From Flavobacterium cupriresistens (GTDB lineage Bacteria > Bacteroidota > Bacteroidia > Flavobacteriales > Flavobacteriaceae), in the NCBI RefSeq assembly GCF_020911925.1, contig NZ_CP087134.1, forward strand, positions 1,426,001 through 1,490,000: DNA of 64,000 nt, in the 5' to 3' direction. Numbering within the stretch: the first letter of the stretch is position 1; the number at the start of each line of letters is the position of its first letter. Position numbers and translations under genes: made by a program. Shown one piece after another: positions 45,248-55,184 of the stretch. Under the pieces are notes generated by a model. That model did not search any database, was not told the origin of the DNA, and was given only the letters and a program-made list of their open reading frames with translations.

Positions 45248-45456
45248 AATTCAGAATAAAAAATTCTATCTAAAAATTAATCTTTAATTTTGTCTCATAA
45301 ATAACATATGATATTGCTTATGTGAATTTTTATTGGTTTTTATCTGTATTGGTAAAAAATATAACAATTCGAATTTCAAAAGTATAACTACTTAAGAATC
45401 AAAGTAAAAATTATGTTTGTTCACTAAAAAAAGAAACATACACAACAACAAAATTT

Positions 45457-47061
45457 ATGGACGCTAACACACTTTACACGCAATCGATTTCGTTAAAGGA
45501 ACTAGGAATTGAAAATGCAAAAGTTCGCTATCAATTATCAGCTGATGAATTGCATGCGATTACTTTGCAGTCAGGCCAAGGTGTTGAGAGCTCTACTGGA
45601 GCATTGGCAATTAATACAGGCGAGTTCACAGGTCGATCTCCTCAGGATCGTTTTATCGTAAAGGACAGTATTACCGAAGATCAGGTATGGTGGGGAAAAG
45701 TAAATATCCCGTTTTCTTCTGAAGCTTTCGAAAAACTATATAATAAAGTAACACAGTTTTTATCTAATAAAGAAGTTTTTGTTAGAGACTCTTATGTTTG
45801 TTCTGATGCAAATTATAGATTAAATGTTCGTGTAGTAACAGAAACGGCTTGGTCTAACTTGTTTTGTTACAATATGTTTTTAAGACCGGAAGAGTCAGAA
45901 TTAGCTAACTTTAGCCCGGAATGGACTGTAGTTTGTGCACCAAGTTTTATGGCAGATCCTGCTGTAGACGGAACACGTCAGTCTAATTTTGCTATTTTAG
46001 ATTTTACTAAAAAAATAGCACTTATTGGTGGTACAGGATACACAGGAGAGATGAAAAAGGGAATCTTCTCTGCTTTAAATTTCATTTTACCGGTTTTCAA
46101 AAATACATTACCAATGCACTGTAGCGCCAATGTTGGTGAAGCAGGAGATACGGCAATTTTCTTTGGATTGTCCGGAACAGGAAAAACAACTTTATCAGCA
46201 GATCCGCAACGTAAGTTAATTGGAGATGATGAGCACGGTTGGACTGGTGAAAATTCTGTTTTTAACTTTGAAGGTGGTTGTTATGCTAAAGTTATTAATT
46301 TAACAGAAGAAAACGAACCGGATATCTTTAGAGCAATTAAAAAAGGAGCGCTTTTAGAAAATGTAGTTTTCAAAGCGGGAACTAATGAGGTGGATTTTGA
46401 TGATGTTTCAATTACACAAAATACACGTGTAAGTTACCCAATCACACACATCGATAACATTCAACCGGGATCTATAGGACATAATCCTAAAAATATATTC
46501 TTTTTGACGGCAGATTCTTTCGGAATTTTGCCTCCAATCTCAAAATTAACTCCAGGTCAGGCTGCTTACCACTTTATCTCAGGATATACGGCTAAAGTTG
46601 CCGGAACTGAAGCAGGAGTTACAGAGCCACAACCTAATTTCTCAGCTTGTTTTGGAGCGCCATTTATGCCGTTACACCCAACACGTTATGCAGAAATGTT
46701 AACTAAAAAAATGAAAGACGCAGACGTAAAAGTTTGGTTGATCAATACAGGTTGGACAGGTGGAGCATACGGAACAGGAAGCCGTATGAAATTAAAATAC
46801 ACTCGTGCAATGATCACTGCAGCATTAAACGGTGAATTAGACAATGTAGCTTTTGAAAATCATGAGATTTTTGGAATTGCAAAACCGCAAACTTGTCCAA
46901 ATGTTCCAAATGAAATCCTTAACCCTAGAAATACTTGGGAAGACAAAGATTTATACGATAAAAAAGCAATTGAATTAGCTCAGAAATTCAAAGCTAATTT
47001 TGCCAAATTTGAAGAATTTGCCAATGCCGAAATTTTGGCTGGTGCACCGATTACAGAATAA
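45457..47061 (+). CDS. pckA: Phosphoenolpyruvate carboxykinase (ATP)
   Basis: A 534-residue gluconeogenic enzyme that converts oxaloacetate and ATP to PEP, CO2 and ADP. The kinase loop is GLSGTGKTTLSADP (about 237-250), followed by the metal-binding LIGDDEHGWT and FEGGCYAKVINL. The substrate residues are in TGEFTGRSPQDRF and the C-terminal YGTGSRMKLKYTRAM. Full length for the family. A terminator follows at 47085-47116. The 45248-45456 spacer contains the promoter region but no clear -33/-7 pair could be fixed. Confidence 0.97.
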   Translation: MDANTLYTQSISLKELGIENAKVRYQLSADELHAITLQSGQGVESSTGALAINTGEFTGRSPQDRFIVKDSITEDQVWWGKVNIPFSSEAFEKLYNKVTQFLSNKEVFVRDSYVCSDANYRLNVRVVTETAWSNLFCYNMFLRPEESELANFSPEWTVVCAPSFMADPAVDGTRQSNFAILDFTKKIALIGGTGYTGEMKKGIFSALNFILPVFKNTLPMHCSANVGEAGDTAIFFGLSGTGKTTLSADPQRKLIGDDEHGWTGENSVFNFEGGCYAKVINLTEENEPDIFRAIKKGALLENVVFKAGTNEVDFDDVSITQNTRVSYPITHIDNIQPGSIGHNPKNIFFLTADSFGILPPISKLTPGQAAYHFISGYTAKVAGTEAGVTEPQPNFSACFGAPFMPLHPTRYAEMLTKKMKDADVKVWLINTGWTGGAYGTGSRMKLKYTRAMITAALNGELDNVAFENHEIFGIAKPQTCPNVPNEILNPRNTWEDKDLYDKKAIELAQKFKANFAKFEEFANAEILAGAPITE

Positions 47062-47084
47062 GGAAAATTACTAATTCAAATTTA

Positions 47085-47116
47085 AAAAAAGCTGTTCGTT
47101 ATGAACAGCTTTTTTG
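47085..47116 (+). terminator. Terminator of pckA
   Basis: AAAAAGCTGTTC-gttat-GAACAGCTTTTTT. Confidence 0.9.
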
Positions 47117-47142
47117 TTTTTGTCTCAGTTTTGATTTGCGAT

Positions 47143-47205
47143 GTCACCCTGAGCGAAGTCGAAGGGTTTTACGTTATTAAGGGCTTCGACTTCGCTCAGC
47201 CTGAC
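47143..47205. repeat. Inverted repeat, 'CTGAGCGAAGTCGAAG' family
   Basis: GTCACCCTGAGCGAAGTCGA and TCGACTTCGCTCAGCCTGAC. The same arms as at 7871-7935, with the two end bases exchanged between left and right. Confidence 0.75.
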
Positions 47206-47260
47206 ACTTTTTAGTTTTCAGTTCCGGGTAAAAACTGAAAACTGCGACTGCGACTGAAAA

Positions 47261-48319
47261 CTATTTCCTGGCTTTGTCAATTCGTTGTTGCATCAAATCC
47301 CAGGTATAGTAATGAAATGTCATTCCGTTGCTCATGGCTACCAGGAGGCCGTTTTTGAATTTTCCTCCTAAGTTTGCACTGGTGGCATCTGCTCCGTCGC
47401 ATTCAATTGTTGAGGTTGGGATTTCTGCTAATAAAGGATATTCGTTTGGATTTCCGTTGGCACCTTCTCTCGGATAAACCATAAAAGTATTTGCTTGTTG
47501 GTTGGATACTAAAATGTAACCTGTCGAGTCTGTTTTTTTATAAATTGCGATTCCTTCATTATCTGCTTTGAATCCGGTTTTCCCAAAAAGAGCCAGTTCT
47601 TTGTTGTCCTTTAGGGCGGGATCTGCTTTGTATTTTCTAATTCCGAATTGTTCATCACAGTATAAAATAGTTCCTAATTCGTTGTCAATTGCGATAGCTT
47701 CGATTTCCTTTTTCCCGCTGTAGGCTCCAAATTTTCGAACTACTTTGGCAGTTGCTGTTTTTCCGGAAGCAGAAAGTTCATATTGCCATAAATAACTTCC
47801 TGATGGTCCTGATTTTCTTCCTACAACAGCAAAAATCTTCTTGTCGCTTGGACGTGTGTATAACGCAACTCCCATAGGATCTCTTAAAGTTTCGCCTTCA
47901 AAAACAGGAATTCCACCATTATCAATTGGCTCTAAATTTGGTAAGCTAAAGATTCTTATTTTGTCACTTTCACGTTCTGTAGTAACGGCAATATCTATTT
48001 TTTTACCATCAATTAATAAACCGTAAGCGATATCAACATTGTTTGGTCTTTTTAAAGGAATTGATTTTTTTAGAATTTTTCCATTCAAATCAAAAGCATA
48101 CAAAGCGCCATCAGTGTCTTTATCTGTTCCTATAATTATACTTTTTGAGGAATCTGTGGGGTGAATCCAAATAGAAGGATCATCTGTGTCATGCGGTAAA
48201 GCTTTTGTAACTACGGTTGGTTTTACTGCATTTTTAGCGACAGGCGCTAATTTGTCGTCCTTGCAAGCGATGCATAAAAGTGTAAAAAGTAAAAAAGTCA
48301 GTGCTGATATATTTTTCAT
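47261..48319 (-). CDS. Beta-propeller phytase (3-phytase), lipoprotein
   Basis: A 352-residue lipoprotein (lipobox TLLCIAC). The phytase signature DTDDPSIWIHPTDSSKSIII, DKDTDGALYAFDLNGK and AIDNELGTILYCDEQFGI are typical of beta-propeller phytases, which use calcium to release phosphate from phytate. It sits 75 bp downstream of a TonB-dependent receptor on the same strand. Uptake and cleavage of inositol phosphates at the cell surface is the natural reading. Confidence 0.92.
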   Translation of the reverse strand: MKNISALTFLLFTLLCIACKDDKLAPVAKNAVKPTVVTKALPHDTDDPSIWIHPTDSSKSIIIGTDKDTDGALYAFDLNGKILKKSIPLKRPNNVDIAYGLLIDGKKIDIAVTTERESDKIRIFSLPNLEPIDNGGIPVFEGETLRDPMGVALYTRPSDKKIFAVVGRKSGPSGSYLWQYELSASGKTATAKVVRKFGAYSGKKEIEAIAIDNELGTILYCDEQFGIRKYKADPALKDNKELALFGKTGFKADNEGIAIYKKTDSTGYILVSNQQANTFMVYPREGANGNPNEYPLLAEIPTSTIECDGADATSANLGGKFKNGLLVAMSNGMTFHYYTWDLMQQRIDKARK

Positions 48320-48394
48320 TTTGTTTGTTTTTTTAAATGCAATTAGACAGAGCGGTTAAACTCTGTCTAATTTAAGAATTATATATATGGATTG

Positions 48395-51205
48395 TTACAA
48401 GTCTAACTTCAAACCAAAATTATATCTGGCTTGATAGTATTCTACTTGTTTGGTATGCGCTTCAATTCCTTGATAATAGCGCAATGGTTGGTTAGTTAAA
48501 TTGTTGGCTTCGGCAAAAAGACGCAGTTTAGGTGTAATTTTGAAAGAAGCATTAGCATCAACAAAAAGTTGCTTGTCATAATAACTGTCTTTGTACGATT
48601 CTGAACCCAGCTCGTCTAAATAATCGGAGGTAAAGTTGGTGGAAACTCTGGCTGAAAAACGTTTGTTTTCCCAAGATAATGACCCGTTAAACATATGCGG
48701 AGTTGTTCCCGGAAGGCTAATGTTGTTTCTTTCGTTTCCATCTTCGTCAGCAATTCCTTTTGCTTTAGATTTGGTGTAGGTATAGTTCAGATAAATGCCA
48801 AAACCTTTAAGGAATTTCCCAGGTAAGAAATCTAACTGACGTTGAAAAGCAACTTCAAAACCATAAACATCCACATTGTCTCCGTTTCTAGATTGTACAA
48901 ATGACCAGTTTTCGCCAACCGGAATTGGGTTTATTTGATTCGGGAAATCATTTGCGAATTTTGCAGCTGTATATTGATTGTCGCTGTAGTTGTAAATGAA
49001 ATCATTTAGCTTTTTGTAGAAAACACCACCTGAAATTAATCCCACAGATTTGAAATAATTCTCTGCCATGAAATCATAGTTGTAGGAGTAAGTAACATCA
49101 AGATCCGGGTTTCCGGCTGTAATTGCTTTGTCCGCCGCAATATTGTTCACATAAGGAGCTAAGGCATAATAATTAGGTCTTGCCAAAGCCGTTGTAGCAG
49201 CTGCTCTTAAAACCAAATCTTTAGTGGCATTGTATTGGAAAGAAATACTTGGCAATACGTTTGTGTAGGAATTGGTAGTGTTGATTTTACTTTCTAATTC
49301 TTCTTCGTCAAGAACACGATTTCCGGTATAATCGATGTGCGTATTCTCTACACGGAAACCTAAAACCATTGATAATTTATCATTAAAATCCTGATCCCAT
49401 CTTACGTAAGCGGCATAAATATTTTCTTTAGCATTATAGTTAACTGCCAGATATTCTGCGGCGTCAGCTTCTTTGTCGAATAAAGATGGATTGTTTAAAT
49501 CAAGACTTCCTAAAAAGTTTGCCGATGCAAAAGTTCCCGGAACATATTTGCTCCCCGGATTGAAGTTCTTACCATCAAAAGAACTTGTCGGGATTCCGGA
49601 TAGTAATTCCATTCCGTCACCTGTAGGTTCGTAGGAGAAGAAAATATTATCTCTCTTTTTCTCTTTTAAACGTAGTCGAAGTCCGGTTCTAAGTCTTCCT
49701 TTTTGCGAAGGAATAATTGTAAAAGGAAAACGGATGTTTACTTTGGCGCCAAATTCACTTTCGCTGGTATCGTCTGTGTTTTCTGTAACCGAATCAAATT
49801 TGAATTTATCTAGCGCTTCTCCGCTTGTTGTGATTAAAGGAAATCTCAAATCCGATAAATCTTCGGTCATTTCAAGACCTTTCTGGCGGTATTCGATATA
49901 ACGTTCACCCGGACGATATTCTCTCGCTTTGGCATAATTGGCAGACCAATCCAAATCTAATTTAGAATTGATTAAATGCTCTCCGCGAATAGAATAATTC
50001 TGTACACGTTGGTCTTCTAATCGTCTGTTTTTGTTTCTGTTGTTGTCAACTCCGCCTTTTGTCTGACGTTTTACACGACCTTCAAAACCAGTAATTTGTT
50101 CTCCATTGTAAATAGGTTCAATGTCATCATAAGTAGTTCTGAAACGGTTTTCACGATCGTCTCTCCAGTTGTAAATGGCATTGGCAAAAATGGTGTTGTT
50201 TTCATCAAATTTGTAATCTAAAGCAACAGATCCGCTGCGACGAATACGTTGTACATCGTACTTTCTAATTTCAGATGCCTGCAAATATTGATTTCCGAAA
50301 TCATCTTTTACCCATTCGTTTTCGATATTATCAGAACCATAATCTACATTATTATAAGAACCACTAAAAACGAGACCAAGTTTATTATCGAAAAGTCTGT
50401 TTCCGTATACTAAACCTGCTGTATAACTTGCGTGCTCGCGTATTGGTAGATAGCCGCCGGCAAGTGTTGCAGAGATTCTTTCACCGTTTGGAGTGGCTCT
50501 TGTAATTAAATTTACCGAACCTCCGATAGCATCTGCATCCATATCAGAAGTTAGTGTTTTGTTGACTTCAATCGTAGAAATCATATCAGACGGAATCAAA
50601 TCCATTTGTACGTTTCTGTTGTCTCCTTCGGCTGATGGAATTCGGTCACCGTTTAATGTTACCGAGTTCAGTGATGGAGCTAGGCCTCTAATGATAATAT
50701 TACGGGCTTCACCTTGATCATTTTGCATGGTGATACCGGGAACACGTTTTAAAGCGTCTCCTACGTTGGCATCGGGAAAACGACCCATTTGATCTGAGGA
50801 GATTACGTTTCCTATATTTTTGTTATTTTTTTGCTGATTTAAGGCTTTGGCCTGACCTTTTAAAATGTCTCCCACAACCACTTCATTCAATTCTGTTCCC
50901 GAAGTTTTAAGGGTGAAATCAAGTACGTTGTTTTTTCCTTGTTGTACTGTAATTTCATGAGTAATGGAAGTATATCCAATGTATTTTACTAAAACCTGAT
51001 AAGTACCTGCATTTATATTAAGTAATTCAAAACGACCATTGTAATCAGAAACGGTGTATTTGTTTTCGCCTACAATTTGAATCATTGCTCCGGGCAAGGG
51101 AAGTTTGTCATCAGCATCTAATACCTTTCCGGATATTATCGCTTTCTGAGCATAACCTGCTAGGGTTAATAGAAAGAGTGTTACTACTAAATAGAAGTTT
51201 TTCAT
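48395..51205 (-). CDS. TonB-dependent outer-membrane receptor
   Basis: A 936-residue receptor: signal peptide, a carboxypeptidase-regulatory-like domain (about 22-105), the plug (SSDQMGRFPDANVGDALKRV, then GLAPSLNSVTLNGDRIP) and a beta-barrel ending in GLKLDL. The plug sequence belongs to the Xanthomonas/Caulobacter-type receptors (TIGR01782-like). It imports a large ligand with TonB energy. The adjacent phytase suggests inositol phosphate or its products as ligand; that is inference. Confidence 0.93.
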   Translation of the reverse strand: MKNFYLVVTLFLLTLAGYAQKAIISGKVLDADDKLPLPGAMIQIVGENKYTVSDYNGRFELLNINAGTYQVLVKYIGYTSITHEITVQQGKNNVLDFTLKTSGTELNEVVVGDILKGQAKALNQQKNNKNIGNVISSDQMGRFPDANVGDALKRVPGITMQNDQGEARNIIIRGLAPSLNSVTLNGDRIPSAEGDNRNVQMDLIPSDMISTIEVNKTLTSDMDADAIGGSVNLITRATPNGERISATLAGGYLPIREHASYTAGLVYGNRLFDNKLGLVFSGSYNNVDYGSDNIENEWVKDDFGNQYLQASEIRKYDVQRIRRSGSVALDYKFDENNTIFANAIYNWRDDRENRFRTTYDDIEPIYNGEQITGFEGRVKRQTKGGVDNNRNKNRRLEDQRVQNYSIRGEHLINSKLDLDWSANYAKAREYRPGERYIEYRQKGLEMTEDLSDLRFPLITTSGEALDKFKFDSVTENTDDTSESEFGAKVNIRFPFTIIPSQKGRLRTGLRLRLKEKKRDNIFFSYEPTGDGMELLSGIPTSSFDGKNFNPGSKYVPGTFASANFLGSLDLNNPSLFDKEADAAEYLAVNYNAKENIYAAYVRWDQDFNDKLSMVLGFRVENTHIDYTGNRVLDEEELESKINTTNSYTNVLPSISFQYNATKDLVLRAAATTALARPNYYALAPYVNNIAADKAITAGNPDLDVTYSYNYDFMAENYFKSVGLISGGVFYKKLNDFIYNYSDNQYTAAKFANDFPNQINPIPVGENWSFVQSRNGDNVDVYGFEVAFQRQLDFLPGKFLKGFGIYLNYTYTKSKAKGIADEDGNERNNISLPGTTPHMFNGSLSWENKRFSARVSTNFTSDYLDELGSESYKDSYYDKQLFVDANASFKITPKLRLFAEANNLTNQPLRYYQGIEAHTKQVEYYQARYNFGLKLDL

Positions 51206-51446
51206 TGTGTTTTTTTTGGTTTGATTTTAGTTGCGAAACTAAAACCTTAGTATTATTAAACACACGGAAAAAAATTAACATAGTGTTATGATTTCCAGTA
51301 AAAAGGAAAAACCTATTAAAGTTAAAATAACATTTCATTTGTAGGATTTAGAAGCGAATCAGACAAAAACAAATAGACTATTTACATGAGAATCAAAAAA
51401 TTGGCGCTAAATTTGCCGTATCAATCACAATCAAAAATCATCAATC

Positions 51447-52547
51447 ATGTTAAAGCAATTTTTTATCCTTTGTTCAGGAGTCGACCGAGACCTTCTGGAC
51501 GGTTGTTCAGAAGGTGAACAAACCAAATATGTAGGTATTGGAGCTACCGTTTTTTTTACCGCAGTTATGGCTTTTCTGGCCAGTGCCTATGCACTTTTCA
51601 CCGTTTTTGACTCTATTTATCCGGCCTTAATTTTTGGATTTGTCTGGAGTTTACTAATTTTCAATTTAGACCGTTTCATTGTTTCGACCATCAAAAAGAG
51701 AGATCGTTTTTTAGACGAATTTCTACAGGCGACACCTCGAATTATGTTGGCCGTTATTATTGCAATTGTAATTTCGAAACCATTGGAGATTAAAATTTTC
51801 GAAAAAGAAATCAATACGGTTTTATTGAAAGAAAAAAATGAAATGGAATTAGCCAATAAAAAACAAATTGGAACCTATTTCAAATCAGATTTAGACAAAA
51901 ATAAAGCAGAGATTGCAGCTTTAAAAGGAGATATTGTAAAGAAAGAGAAGGAAGTAAACGCCTTATATTCAACCTATATTACCGAAGCCGAAGGAACTAC
52001 AGGAACCAAGAAATTAGGGAAAGGTCCGGTTTATAAAGAAAAACGAGAGAAACACGATGCTTCTTTAAAAGAATTTGCAACCCTAAAAGCAACAAACGAA
52101 GCTAAGATTGCAGAGAAAGAAAAAGCCGGAAAACAACTTCAGGCAGATTTAGATAAAAAGGTTTCACAAACGCAGCCAATCATTGAAGGTTTTGATGGTT
52201 TAATGGCGCGTATCAACGCTTTGAATAAATTACCTTGGCTACCGTCATTTTTTATAATGTTGTTGTTCCTGGCGATCGAAACTTCACCGATTATAGCTAA
52301 ATTATTATCTCCAAAAGGAGAATTTGATTTTAAACAAGAAGAAGCCGAAACAGCGATCAAAGCCACTTTATCACAGAACAAATACCAACGCGATTTATTG
52401 GTTAAAACCAATGCTCAAATGCACGATAAGGTGTATGCAGACATTGCAGAAGACAAACAACTTTACGACCTGCAAAGAAAAAAAGCCACAGAATTGTTAG
52501 AACTGCAAGCGCATAATTTTGTTGAGAAGCAGAAGGCAACTCTTTAG
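51447..52547 (+). CDS. DUF4407 coiled-coil membrane protein
   Basis: A 366-residue protein. An N-terminal pair of helices (VFFTAVMAFLASAYALFTV, then PALIFGFVWSLLIFNLDRFI) and a third (IMLAVIIAIVISKPLEI) form the membrane part. A charged coiled coil follows (about 130-260), and one more helix (LPSFFIMLLFLAIETSPII). This matches DUF4407, whose role is unknown. It is a single gene between spacers with repeats. Confidence 0.88.
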   Translation: MLKQFFILCSGVDRDLLDGCSEGEQTKYVGIGATVFFTAVMAFLASAYALFTVFDSIYPALIFGFVWSLLIFNLDRFIVSTIKKRDRFLDEFLQATPRIMLAVIIAIVISKPLEIKIFEKEINTVLLKEKNEMELANKKQIGTYFKSDLDKNKAEIAALKGDIVKKEKEVNALYSTYITEAEGTTGTKKLGKGPVYKEKREKHDASLKEFATLKATNEAKIAEKEKAGKQLQADLDKKVSQTQPIIEGFDGLMARINALNKLPWLPSFFIMLLFLAIETSPIIAKLLSPKGEFDFKQEEAETAIKATLSQNKYQRDLLVKTNAQMHDKVYADIAEDKQLYDLQRKKATELLELQAHNFVEKQKATL

Positions 52548-52550
52548 CGT

Positions 52551-52869
52551 GGTTTAACCGCAAGGTTCGCGAAGATTTACGCAAGGTTCGCAAAGGTTTA
52601 TTCAAATCTGTTAAACTAAGAACTATGATCTTTGTTACTATGAGCTTTTAAAAAAACTAGCTACAATTTTTTGCCACAGATTAGAGGATTAACACAGATT
52701 AAAAAAATCATTTTAATCCTGTAATCTGTGGACATTTTTTTTGAGTATTGATCTCACATTAATACGGTATAAATGAAAAATAAAAAGCCCAACATAATAT
52801 AATGTTGGGCTTTGCCTTTTTTTAACCTTTGCGAGCCTTGCGTAAATCTTTGCGTCCTTTGCGGTTAAG
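52551..52869. repeat. Composite spacer: inverted arms around a GCCACAGATT palindrome and a terminator
   Basis: The outer arms (GTTTAACCGCAAGGTTCGCG... at 52551-52600 and ...CTTTGCGTCCTTTGCGGTTAA at 52822-52869) are inverted copies of the AACCGCAAGG family. Between them lies a GCCACAGATTAGAGGATTAA / AATCCTGTAATCTGTGG pair (52676-52733). The only other structure is the hairpin at 52783-52813. No gene. Confidence 0.7.
52783..52813. terminator. Bidirectional terminator
   Basis: AAAGCCCAACAT-taatataa-type loop-ATGTTGGGCTTT with T-rich ends, between the converging DUF4407 and PH/SHOCT genes. Confidence 0.8.
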
Positions 52870-52877
52870 CAAATGTG

Positions 52878-53582
52878 CTACATATAACTCAAAATTTCTT
52901 TCTTAAACGTATCGTATTCCCCCTGCATGATTAATCCGTTGTCTAATAATTTTTTATAATTCTGTAATTTATCGAAAAGTTCTTCCTTAGACAATTCGCT
53001 TAATTTACGATCTCCTGCTGGTGCCTGAGGCTGAATTGGCTCAAAAGTTTCTGTAAAAGAGGGAGTAGTAGCAGGCATAATTTCTGCAAAACTAGTTACT
53101 TCTTCCGTTTCAATTTCTTCGATTTCTTCTTCAACTTCAACTTCTTCTGTTTGAATAGTTTCAACTACAGGAGTTGCAACAACCGGATTTTTTAACAGGT
53201 CCAATTGCTCTTTAGCGTAAGTAAAGATTTTTCGAGCCTGAATTTTAGGAATATAATCGATAGAAACCTGAATATCTGTTTTAGTAGAAAAAGAAAACTC
53301 TGAGCCTAGAATGTTTTCTTTTACAAAAGTCCCGACAATGTCATCCCAGGTGTAATCTGTAAAATCCATAGAAAGACCTAAGTTTTTAGGTTTACAGATA
53401 ATGATTCTCTTGTTTGTTAATACAATACTATCAGGAAAAACAGTAATTGCCGGTTTTTTCTGAACAGCAATATAGCCTACTTCTTCGCCTCTCATCATTA
53501 AATCGTTAAGCTTAGAAGTGATTTTTTCAATCGCTTTAGGGTCTTGTTCTTCGTTTAAAAACTTTTTAAATTGTTCTTTCAT
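52878..53582 (-). CDS. PH-domain protein with SHOCT tail
   Basis: A 234-residue cytoplasmic protein. Residues about 25-130 form a bacterial PH-like domain (MRGEEVGYIAVQKKPAITVF, DSIVLTNKRIIICKPKNLG). An acidic Glu/Thr-rich linker follows. The last 30 residues form a SHOCT motif (FDKLQNYKKLLDNGLIMQGE). SHOCT is an oligomerisation segment. Function otherwise unknown. It is in line with the MmcQ/YjbR gene, 71 bp apart. Confidence 0.82.
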   Translation of the reverse strand: MKEQFKKFLNEEQDPKAIEKITSKLNDLMMRGEEVGYIAVQKKPAITVFPDSIVLTNKRIIICKPKNLGLSMDFTDYTWDDIVGTFVKENILGSEFSFSTKTDIQVSIDYIPKIQARKIFTYAKEQLDLLKNPVVATPVVETIQTEEVEVEEEIEEIETEEVTSFAEIMPATTPSFTETFEPIQPQAPAGDRKLSELSKEELFDKLQNYKKLLDNGLIMQGEYDTFKKEILSYM

Positions 53583-53653
53583 GTGTTATAAGTTGCTAAG
53601 TTACAAAGTAACTGAGTTGCTAAGTTTTTTTTCTTACGCTGCAAATGTAATGC

Positions 53654-54025
53654 CTAATTTTCTAATTCAGTAATTTCGTTTTGAATTTTCTTGGTCAAAC
53701 TTTTGAAAACCAATTCATAGGAATGATCTATTAATTCTTTTACAAAAGCTGTTGGTAAATTCCCGTTTAAGGTAACCGTATTCCAATGCACTTTATTCAT
53801 GTGAAACCCGGGATTTATCTCGTCATATTCCGCTCTTAGCTCCTGTGCGCGCTCAGGATCACATTTTAAATTTGCAGCTGGTTCGTTTTTTTCCCATCGT
53901 TGTAAAGAGGTTAAAGCAAATACTTTATCACCTACTTTAAAGACTAAAGTATCTTCATCAAAAGGAAAATGTTCCGTTACTCCTTTTTTAGAAAGACAAT
54001 ATTCATAATAAGTTTCCAGGTTCAT
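53654..54025 (-). CDS. MmcQ/YjbR-family protein
   Basis: A 123-residue protein with the CyaY-like DNA-binding fold of the family: LSKKGVTEHFPFDEDTLVFKVGDK, then WEKNEPAANLKCDPERAQ and MNKVHWNTVTLNG, HSYELVFKSLTKK. These proteins are small cytoplasmic, often stress-linked and of uncertain function. It is 4 bp from the stop of the DUF4421 gene. Confidence 0.9.
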   Translation of the reverse strand: MNLETYYEYCLSKKGVTEHFPFDEDTLVFKVGDKVFALTSLQRWEKNEPAANLKCDPERAQELRAEYDEINPGFHMNKVHWNTVTLNGNLPTAFVKELIDHSYELVFKSLTKKIQNEITELEN

Positions 54026-54029
54026 ATTT

Positions 54030-55091
54030 TTATAGTTTTATTTTTTCTTCAATCTTTTTTGCTGGTTTTGCTATAAAATTGGGAGCGTCAAAACGATACC
54101 CAAAATACAACAGACCATATATTTTGTTGTTCTCAATGCTATTTTTTCGATCTTCTTTGTACCAGTTAATATTAAAATTAAAACTGGCTCCAAAAAGAAT
54201 ATGGTTCGAATTATAGCCCATTTTTATGCCACCTTCAAGGAACTGTGTAAAATACGTCTCTTTCTCAATTGTATTTCCGTCTGTATCTGCAGATTTATTT
54301 TTTGAAAAACGAACGCCGATAGAAGGAGTTAAGTTAGGCGCAATATAAAACTTTTCGTGAACTATAAAATTATAAAAATAACTCAATCCCAGTCTTATAT
54401 TATAGTTATCTTCTTTGCTTTTATTTCCGTTTTGATCGAATGAAAAACGGTTGTAATCGTATGTTAAAGTAGGAATAAAACTTCCGGCGCTTTGCTTTTG
54501 CCACTCGGTAAAGGAAGTAATGCTTTTGAGCGAAAATTTAGGATTAAAAACATAAGAGGTTGACATGCCAAAAGTTTCATTTTTGAGATTTGGAAATTGC
54601 AGATACGGATCTTTTCCTTCTGTCCAATCCGGCACGAAGTCGGCTGTATTCTCTACATAGTACCCTCGGACTTTACTGTATTGAAAGTTTTGCAGCCAAT
54701 GTCCTAGAAACAAACGGAAGTTGTAATCAGAAAAGGAAGATTTGCCTTTTAGACTATTGTCATTATTTACTCCGAAAAACTTCGGGAAAAATCCATAACT
54801 GAAACCAATAAACTTATAATCGACAGTAAGGAATAATTTGTAGTCATTATTAGGAACAATTTTGAGATTCTGACTTTCTTTGGCGGTATAAAAATACGTA
54901 TCGGTTTGCGTACTCAAATTGGCACGGACCATTATTTTGTCAGGATAATAAATGAAATTTGTAGTGTCCTTTTTAGAATTATTTTGTGCAAACCCGAAGT
55001 TGAAGAGGAAAAAAATAAATAACAGACTGCCGTAAGATTGGAATAAACTTAAAGGATTAATTGTAGTATTTAATTTTTCAGCTATTCTCAT
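54030..55091 (-). CDS. DUF4421 exported protein
   Basis: A 353-residue protein with a signal peptide (YGSLLFIFFLFNFGFAQNN). It has a beta-strand-rich, probably outer-membrane domain: NYKLFLTVDYKFIGFSYGFF-like segment, GYYVENTADFVPDWTEG, and repeated aromatic strands at the end. This fits DUF4421. The frame is open to 55151, but the ATG at 55091 gives a shorter leader before the hydrophobic core. The spacing to the next gene (4 bp) suggests co-transcription with mmcQ. Confidence 0.8.
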   Translation of the reverse strand: MRIAEKLNTTINPLSLFQSYGSLLFIFFLFNFGFAQNNSKKDTTNFIYYPDKIMVRANLSTQTDTYFYTAKESQNLKIVPNNDYKLFLTVDYKFIGFSYGFFPKFFGVNNDNSLKGKSSFSDYNFRLFLGHWLQNFQYSKVRGYYVENTADFVPDWTEGKDPYLQFPNLKNETFGMSTSYVFNPKFSLKSITSFTEWQKQSAGSFIPTLTYDYNRFSFDQNGNKSKEDNYNIRLGLSYFYNFIVHEKFYIAPNLTPSIGVRFSKNKSADTDGNTIEKETYFTQFLEGGIKMGYNSNHILFGASFNFNINWYKEDRKNSIENNKIYGLLYFGYRFDAPNFIAKPAKKIEEKIKL

Positions 55092-55184
55092 TTCGGAAAA
55101 ATGATGTATTAAAGAACAGTCTAAATATAGTATTTTATTACCAAAAGACAATTCGATAGAAGAAAGTTAATAGGTTTTTAAAGT

